Source: a virus | Strand: one strand, 5' to 3' | IMG/VR virus record: IMGVR_UViG_3300034118_000632 | Location: 1-32,875 of that record | Length of the DNA: 32,875 nucleotides | Shown: piece after piece, positions 29,008 through 32,875 of the stretch | Layout of the letters: the number at the start of each line of letters is the position of its first letter | How positions within the stretch are numbered: position 1 is the stretch's first letter | Program-made: the position numbers and the translations under genes | Notes under the pieces: generated by a model | What the model was told of the DNA's origin: nothing | Databases searched by the model: none | What the model saw: only the letters and a program-made list of their open reading frames with translations

Positions 29008-31235
29008 TGACCATGCAACATAGCATCGCTTTGCGACTTGCTGAACTCGGTTGGCATCTTTGTCCAATGGAAACTGGGACCAAAAACCCCGGCTCCATTC
29101 TGGGCAAAGACTGGCCAGCGAAATGCACGAACAATCCTGATGTGATTACACAGTGGCCCGTGGGCTGCAATGTTGGCGTGTTGCTCGGGAGTCGCTCTGG
29201 ACTTATCGACCTTGAGTTTGATAGTGAGACTGGCGAACAACTGATTGAATCGTGGCTGGAAGATTGTGGCAATCCGCCAACGCCGAGCTATCGCAGCGCA
29301 AAGTCTGTCCACCGGCTGTTCCGATGGGAAGAAAAGTTTTCTTTCGAAAAGAAAGCTTTCGGCCGTTTGGGCGTCGAGTTTCGTTTTGGCAACGACGCCG
29401 CTCAGTCAGTCATCCCGCCGTCCATCCACGAGTCGGGAGCTGTCTACCAATGGCTCGAAGGGCTGAACCCGTGGGATGTTGAGGTTGCTCCACTGCCGGA
29501 CTTGATCTATCGGCAGTATCTCGCCCTCCGTGCCAGCGAAGAAAAAGCGACAGCAAAAGCTTGCCCCGTCGATCCGCGATACACGGCTGGCGATTCACTG
29601 CTGACCAAGGCGCGAAACTTCGTCGAAGAAACCAACACATGGGAAGCGATCTTGGCTGGTGACGGCTGGAAGTTGGCCCGCAATCGCGGAGAGGCTCAGG
29701 ATTGGTGGAGGCCGGGAAAGTCGAGAGGAAGCATTTCAGGAACGGTAAACTTTGGCGGCAGTAAGACACTGCGGATCTTCTCCACATCGACGGCATTGAA
29801 GGGCGAATCTTCTTACGACAAATTTGCTTACCTTTGCGCGACGCAATTCAATGACGACCCCGTGAAGGCTGCCTTTGGCCTCTGCCCTGAAGAGGTGCTT
29901 GGTCGCAAAGCAATATCCCCCGTGGACATCTCTGCGTTTTACCGCGAAGACAGTGAGCCCCCGGACGCAGCGGAATTCCTTGAGGCGATGATTCCTCAAG
30001 ACGGTTTGATTCGATGGGTTTACGAATTTTACCGCAACGTCTCCCAGTTCCCTTCCCCGGTGATGGGGATGGCGACTGCGTTAAGCTTTTGTGAAACGAT
30101 ATTTGGCCGGAGGATACGCAGTCAGACTGATTTAAGAACCAATGATTATAACGTGGTGATGGCCCCCACGGGCAGCGGTAAGGAAGCCTGTGAAACGACT
30201 ATCATTAAGCTGTTTGCGGCATCCGGATATGATATGAGCCATCCACCAGATGTCCAAAGCGGCAACGGATTGCTGGCGATGATTGCGGATAAACCTTGCG
30301 GGGTTTGGGTCTGTGATGAATTCGGAAAGACGCTGGAGGCATTGCTTGACAGGCGAGCAAATCAGCATCTAAAGCAGATCGGAACGCACCTCCTGAAATT
30401 GTACGGCAAAGCGGCGACGGTTTACGGAGGAGCTGCTCACGCAGCCGGATCAAAAAACAGAATCGACCAACCGCACTTGTGCTTGCTAGGACTGACGACA
30501 CCAAAAGTGTTTTCGTCCATCACGGCAGACCAAGTCGACGACGGTTTGTTTGGCCGGTTGGCGTTCTTCGTCTGTCAGGATCGGCCAAAGATGGTAATCA
30601 GCACAGCGACATCGCCGCCAGATTATTTGGTGACGCAAATTAAACGATGGGTTGAGTGGGCTCCGCGCGGAGAAGGAAATCTGGAAGGGCCATCCCCTGC
30701 CATCTTAAAAATGACGGCCCCGGCGTTCTCACGATGGACTGAGCACAGCGAGAAGATCCGCGAGCGGATGGACTGCGAAGGCGAGTTGCGGGCCGGAGTC
30801 TGGTGCCGAGTCGCGGCCAGAACAATGAAGCTTGCAATGGTTCATCGGGCGGCCCGATTGAGAGATGACCCCTCAATCACAGACTGGCTTTTTCTGCATA
30901 TTGAGGCAGAGGATGTTGAGTGGGCAATCGGATTGAGTAATTTTCTGGCGCGTACTTCGTGCAACCTGTTGTTGGATGATGTCATCGACGAACAGCAGCA
31001 TCAAGCACAAAAGAAAATCCTCAGCGCAGTGGCGGCCCTTGGGGAGATCTCGCAACGCGAAATAAACCGACGCCATCAGAAGATTACATCCGCGCAATTC
31101 ATGGCCGCTGCCAAGTCTTTGGAGGCCAGCGGACTGATCGAAATTGAAACGCAGAAACCAAACAACGGAGGCCGGGAAAAAATAGTGTACAAGAAGCGGA
31201 AAACAGATGATGACAATCGACTGACAATCGCATGA
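29007..31235 (+). CDS. Primase-helicase: prim-pol domain plus P-loop ATPase (DUF3987-like)
   Basis: Starts DNA replication. The 742-aa protein has an N-terminal prim-pol domain (GLIDLEFD, with D68 and E70 as the D-x-E metal ligands; HLCPMETGTKNP and VHRLFRW also fit). A C-terminal ATPase has Walker A APTGSGK (386-392), Walker B GVWVCDEFGK and DDGLFGRLAFFV, similar to DUF3987/SF3-type phage replicative proteins. ATG 29007 overlaps the nuclease stop. The origin-like repeats begin 24 bases before its stop, which supports a role in origin recognition or melting. Confidence 0.8.
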   Translation: MTMQHSIALRLAELGWHLCPMETGTKNPGSILGKDWPAKCTNNPDVITQWPVGCNVGVLLGSRSGLIDLEFDSETGEQLIESWLEDCGNPPTPSYRSAKSVHRLFRWEEKFSFEKKAFGRLGVEFRFGNDAAQSVIPPSIHESGAVYQWLEGLNPWDVEVAPLPDLIYRQYLALRASEEKATAKACPVDPRYTAGDSLLTKARNFVEETNTWEAILAGDGWKLARNRGEAQDWWRPGKSRGSISGTVNFGGSKTLRIFSTSTALKGESSYDKFAYLCATQFNDDPVKAAFGLCPEEVLGRKAISPVDISAFYREDSEPPDAAEFLEAMIPQDGLIRWVYEFYRNVSQFPSPVMGMATALSFCETIFGRRIRSQTDLRTNDYNVVMAPTGSGKEACETTIIKLFAASGYDMSHPPDVQSGNGLLAMIADKPCGVWVCDEFGKTLEALLDRRANQHLKQIGTHLLKLYGKAATVYGGAAHAAGSKNRIDQPHLCLLGLTTPKVFSSITADQVDDGLFGRLAFFVCQDRPKMVISTATSPPDYLVTQIKRWVEWAPRGEGNLEGPSPAILKMTAPAFSRWTEHSEKIRERMDCEGELRAGVWCRVAARTMKLAMVHRAARLRDDPSITDWLFLHIEAEDVEWAIGLSNFLARTSCNLLLDDVIDEQQHQAQKKILSAVAALGEISQREINRRHQKITSAQFMAAAKSLEASGLIEIETQKPNNGGREKIVYKKRKTDDDNRLTIA

Positions 31236-31548
31236 CGATCGACGATTGGCAGTGGAAGAAAAAGGCCGGAAGTGTTCTAGTGTTCAGTGTTTGGCGGTTT
31301 CCATCGGTCGATTGTCACTGACAATCGGTCGATTGTCAGTCGATTGTCACTGACAATCGACCAGAGAAGATGGGCAAGATAGGAAATGGCAAAAGAGATA
31401 AAAGATACAATTTCCTATAATAATAATGTGTTATTATATGTTGTTTGTGTTGTCGTTTAGTTACTCTTTACCAATGTCATTGAGTGGTGGGGGTATCTTC
31501 ATTCTCTTTCCTCTCATCCTTCTCTAAGTCGATTGTCATGACAATCGA
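31211..31548 (+). other. Candidate replication origin with iteron-like repeats
   Basis: Copies of TCGATTGTCA or its reverse complement TGACAATCGA occur at 31211, 31222, 31233 (one mismatch or more), 31308, 31319, 31329, 31340, 31351, 31529 and 31539. Neighbours start 10-11 bp apart. Copies at 31308/31319, 31340/31351 form dyads with one base between; 31529-31548 is a perfect 20-bp palindrome. Between 31375 and 31470 the DNA is AT-rich (with TATAAT at 31416-31421), suitable for melting. A pyrimidine-rich stretch lies at 31498-31526. No gene fits in 31236-31576. Confidence 0.65.
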
Positions 31549-31576
31549 ATAAAAACTACTGAACAAGGAATCGGTC

Positions 31577-31834
31577 ATGCTTGGCGAAACAAAGTTTTTT
31601 GGAGCCGAGTCTGTTTCAGGTGATGGAGCCCCAGGGCGGCCCGCATCTCCATTGCGAAAGCGAATGGACACACTGAATGTCGGCGAAGGATTTGAGGTCA
31701 ATCCAGAATCAGACTGGATGCGAGAAAAACAAAGGGCGCAGACGATAGCAAACAACCTAAATCCGAAAGGTAAAAGCTTTTCAATTCGATGGATCGAGGC
31801 CGGTAAAACATTTTGCGTGATCAGAACGAAGTGA
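31577..31834 (+). CDS. Unknown small protein after the origin
   Basis: Unrecognised 85-aa protein, ATG 31577 with AAGGA eight bases upstream. Contains GDGAPGRPASPLRKRMDTLNVGEGFEV, then WMREKQRAQTIANNLNPKGKSFSIRW, a beta-alpha-beta pattern ending in FCVIRTK. The segment L..R...L.vGe.F.V appears in small phage DNA-binding-type proteins but I cannot name a family. It might act at the neighbouring repeats. Confidence 0.55.
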   Translation: MLGETKFFGAESVSGDGAPGRPASPLRKRMDTLNVGEGFEVNPESDWMREKQRAQTIANNLNPKGKSFSIRWIEAGKTFCVIRTK

Positions 31835-31882
31835 GCGTCGGATCGCAGCGGCGATCAGGGCGGAAAAAGAAAAGAACGGTTG

Positions 31883-31908
31883 AACAGCGGAGTGGAACAT
31901 CCGCTGTT
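31883..31908 (+). promoter_or_regulatory. Leader element, copy A (with 11-bp hairpin)
   Basis: AACAGCGG, ten bases, then CCGCTGTT. This copy also forms a perfect 11-bp hairpin, 31881-31891 with 31900-31910, and lies 27 bases before ATG 31936. One of four related elements (others at 32177, 32444, 32744). Confidence 0.45.
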
Positions 31909-31935
31909 CACAAAAACATTGGGGAAAGTGCTTAA

Positions 31936-32178
31936 ATGAGTCACGATAAAATTGAAGTCGAATGGGAAGTTGCAGACGGATACGCGGGCAAATCGCGTCC
32001 ACAAACGACTCGGATACGCTGCGAAGACATCGAATCGGCCATAGATGAAGCCGATGTCAGGGAAATCATTGAGCAGAGCATTCAGTCGGATTTTGAAAGC
32101 AGGATTGCACCAGACTACGGCGAATCTGTTTACACAGAAGCCTTGGAGATTTGGAAGCAGGCACAGGCAGAAAAGTAA
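31936..32178 (+). CDS. Unknown small acidic protein
   Basis: Unrecognised 80-aa protein, MSHDKIEVEWEVADGYAGKSR then RIRCEDIESAIDEADVREIIEQ and a helical C-terminus (ALEIWKQAQAEK). GGGGAAA nine bases before ATG 31936 serves as a ribosome site. Strongly acidic; the beta start and two helices look like a small adaptor. Function unknown. Confidence 0.5.
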   Translation: MSHDKIEVEWEVADGYAGKSRPQTTRIRCEDIESAIDEADVREIIEQSIQSDFESRIAPDYGESVYTEALEIWKQAQAEK

Positions 32179-32201
32179 ACGCGGTACTTGTATGCTCTGT
32201 T
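32177..32201 (+). promoter_or_regulatory. Leader element, copy B
   Basis: AAACGCGG (32177-32184), ten bases, then CTCTGTT (32195-32201), 16 bases before ATG 32218. Related to copies A, C and D but lacks a stem. Confidence 0.35.
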
Positions 32202-32217
32202 AAAGAAAGCAGCAAAG

Positions 32218-32430
32218 ATGGCAAAATCGTGGAAGGTTGATGAGTTGATTCGCGTTCGTGCGGACAATGGCGGCTGGAGGGTTTGGCGTGTTGTTGGGGT
32301 GTTTCTCGGCGCAACGAATCAGGAAGACGTGATCGAGTTGGAAACGTTGGACAGAGATAAAAACACGGAGGGACGAATGTGCGTTCCGCGTGAGTTGCTG
32401 AACGCATCAATGGGTGCGTCAGCCTGTTGA
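32218..32430 (+). CDS. Unknown small protein (70 aa)
   Basis: Unrecognised. MAKSWKVDELIRVRADNGGWRVWRVVG with LGATNQEDVIELETLDRD and RMCVPRELLNASM: a small beta-barrel-like pattern. ATG 32218 is chosen; a TTG at 32188 in frame would start inside the leader element. Ribosome site is weak (AGAAAG). Confidence 0.5.
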   Translation: MAKSWKVDELIRVRADNGGWRVWRVVGVFLGATNQEDVIELETLDRDKNTEGRMCVPRELLNASMGASAC

Positions 32431-32443
32431 AGCAAACAGAATC

Positions 32444-32471
32444 AACAGCGGTATTCCGTTCCGCTAGGCGC
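32444..32471 (+). promoter_or_regulatory. Leader element, copy C
   Basis: AACAGCGG (32444-32451), nine bases, CCGCTAGGCGC (32461-32471); AGCGG/CCGCT can pair. It lies 16 bases before ATG 32488 and shares CTAGGCGC with copy D. Confidence 0.45.
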
Positions 32472-32487
32472 GCAGAAAGGGTTGAAA

Positions 32488-32745
32488 ATGTCCTCGTTTA
32501 ATTGCGAAAAATGTGGTGCAATGCTGACTGATTCGGAATTCGGCTACGTGACTGGGTGTGAGCATTACCCAGTCAAGCAGAAAGAGGTCTACAGGTATCT
32601 GCTGAAGCAGTTGTGTCTGTTGGATAACTCGCTTCCGTTTTTGGCTCGCGTGGCGGATGAAAGCAATCATTTTTCTGCGCAGCCACTCAAACGTTGGTCG
32701 CAGGATTTGAAAACAACGATCGGCATCATGCTGGGCGGGAAGTAA
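32488..32745 (+). CDS. Small zinc-binding-like protein
   Basis: An 85-aa protein starting ATG 32488 with AAGGG upstream. Near the N-terminus are CEKCGAMLTDSEFGYVTGC followed by EHYP, a Cys4-like metal site of a common small-phage-protein family (the C..CG, D..GY.TGCEHYP pattern). The rest is helical (YRYLLKQLCLLDNSLPFLARV). Role unknown; likely nucleic-acid or protein binding. Confidence 0.6.
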   Translation: MSSFNCEKCGAMLTDSEFGYVTGCEHYPVKQKEVYRYLLKQLCLLDNSLPFLARVADESNHFSAQPLKRWSQDLKTTIGIMLGGK

Positions 32746-32771
32746 ACGCGGATCGTGGTTCCTCTAGGCGC
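32744..32771 (+). promoter_or_regulatory. Leader element, copy D
   Basis: AAACGCGG (32744-32751), nine bases, CCTCTAGGCGC (32761-32771); AGGAGA follows as the ribosome site of GTG 32783. Same CTAGGCGC end as copy C. Confidence 0.45.
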
Positions 32772-32782
32772 AGGAGATTGTT

Positions 32783-32875
32783 GTGAATCGAAAAGAAAAA
32801 CGCGATCGGAAGAACGCGAATCATCGCAGGAATGAACGTCGACGGCATACGCTGAAGATGTTCAAAAACGCAGAG
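32783..32875 (+). CDS. Partial small basic protein (cut by window end)
   Basis: Begins GTG 32783 with AGGAGA six bases upstream and is open to the last base (31 codons). The visible part is strongly basic and helical: MNRKEKRDRKNANHRRNERR, continuing with HTLKMFKNAE. Probably a nucleic-acid-binding small protein; the rest lies outside the window. Confidence 0.5.
   Translation, partial: MNRKEKRDRKNANHRRNERRRHTLKMFKNAE

Noticed and set aside
31236-31576. CRISPR-like array suggested by repeated units near 31308-31360
   Set aside because: The repeats are 10 bp, in both orientations and only 0-1 bases apart, with no spacers; an origin or operator array fits better.
31477-31755. A 92-aa minus-strand frame across the origin region
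   Set aside because: It covers the palindrome, the pyrimidine stretch and the 85-aa gene in antisense; no start signal and no protein-like pattern.

Overview
This window looks like most of the genome of a tailed, double-stranded DNA phage (or a prophage) with an HK97-type head and a long non-contractile tail (siphovirus). Every gene I can support lies on the + strand, packed head to tail, mostly with 1-11 base overlaps (ATGA, GTGA, TAATG) and with frequent GTG/TTG starts. The host is probably a Planctomycetota bacterium. This is an inference from family resemblance (Cys-rich tail-region proteins, a CsrA homologue, the small-protein families, the HNH and ParB-like families), not from any marker gene. 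No integrase, lysogeny repressor, tRNA or recognisable endolysin is visible, so temperate versus lytic life style cannot be decided.

Layout. (1) 41-10595, packaging, head and head-tail joining: P27-type small terminase, large terminase, portal, ClpP-like prohead protease, a structured leader, major capsid protein, a possible decoration protein, two inserted modification enzymes (an FkbM-like methyltransferase and a methyltransferase-glycosyltransferase fusion), a small 68-aa protein, gp6-like connector, head-closure adaptor, HK97 gp10-like protein, DUF3168-like tail terminator and tail tube protein. (2) 10608-16166, tail: a small acidic protein, a tail assembly chaperone pair joined by a textbook -1 slippery heptamer (A AAA AAC at 11293-11299), a short tape measure protein (500 aa), several tail-tip candidates, a 408-aa protein with 33 cysteines, and a 50-aa membrane protein. 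(3) 16159-18470, a second modification cassette: Cys-rich protein with a glycosyltransferase-like domain, methyltransferase, and 2-oxoglutarate/Fe(II) dioxygenase. (4) 18471-20757, a control region: compound palindromes, a sigma70-like promoter flanked by two TGATATCA palindromes, tiny ORFs, a ribbon-helix-helix-like protein, a winged-helix-like protein, a zinc-finger-like protein, three consecutive palindromes, and a phage CsrA. (5) 20757-31235, recombination and replication: RusA resolvase, HD phosphohydrolase, HNH endonuclease, RecA-like (Sak4-type) ATPase, DUF669 protein, coiled-coil protein, SF2 helicase, PD-(D/E)XK nuclease and a prim-pol/ATPase primase-helicase. A 194-bp segment is duplicated here, and one copy is fused to a truncated ParB-like domain. 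(6) 31211-31548, a probable replication origin: about ten copies of a 10-bp repeat spaced 10-11 bp, then an AT-rich stretch, then a perfect 20-bp palindrome of the same repeat. (7) 31577-32875, four complete small genes and one cut by the window edge. The last four starts are each preceded by a recurring short leader element.

How it works together: DNA is copied from the origin by the primase-helicase and processed by the recombination proteins and resolvases, packaged by the terminase through the portal into protease-matured HK97-fold capsids, and joined to a tail built with the frameshifted chaperone. The most unusual parts are the split protein- or glycan-modification system (hydroxylation, glycosyl transfer and methylation, with parts in both the head and post-tail modules), the Cys-rich tail-region protein, the iteron-like origin, and the phage CsrA preceded by three tandem palindromes.
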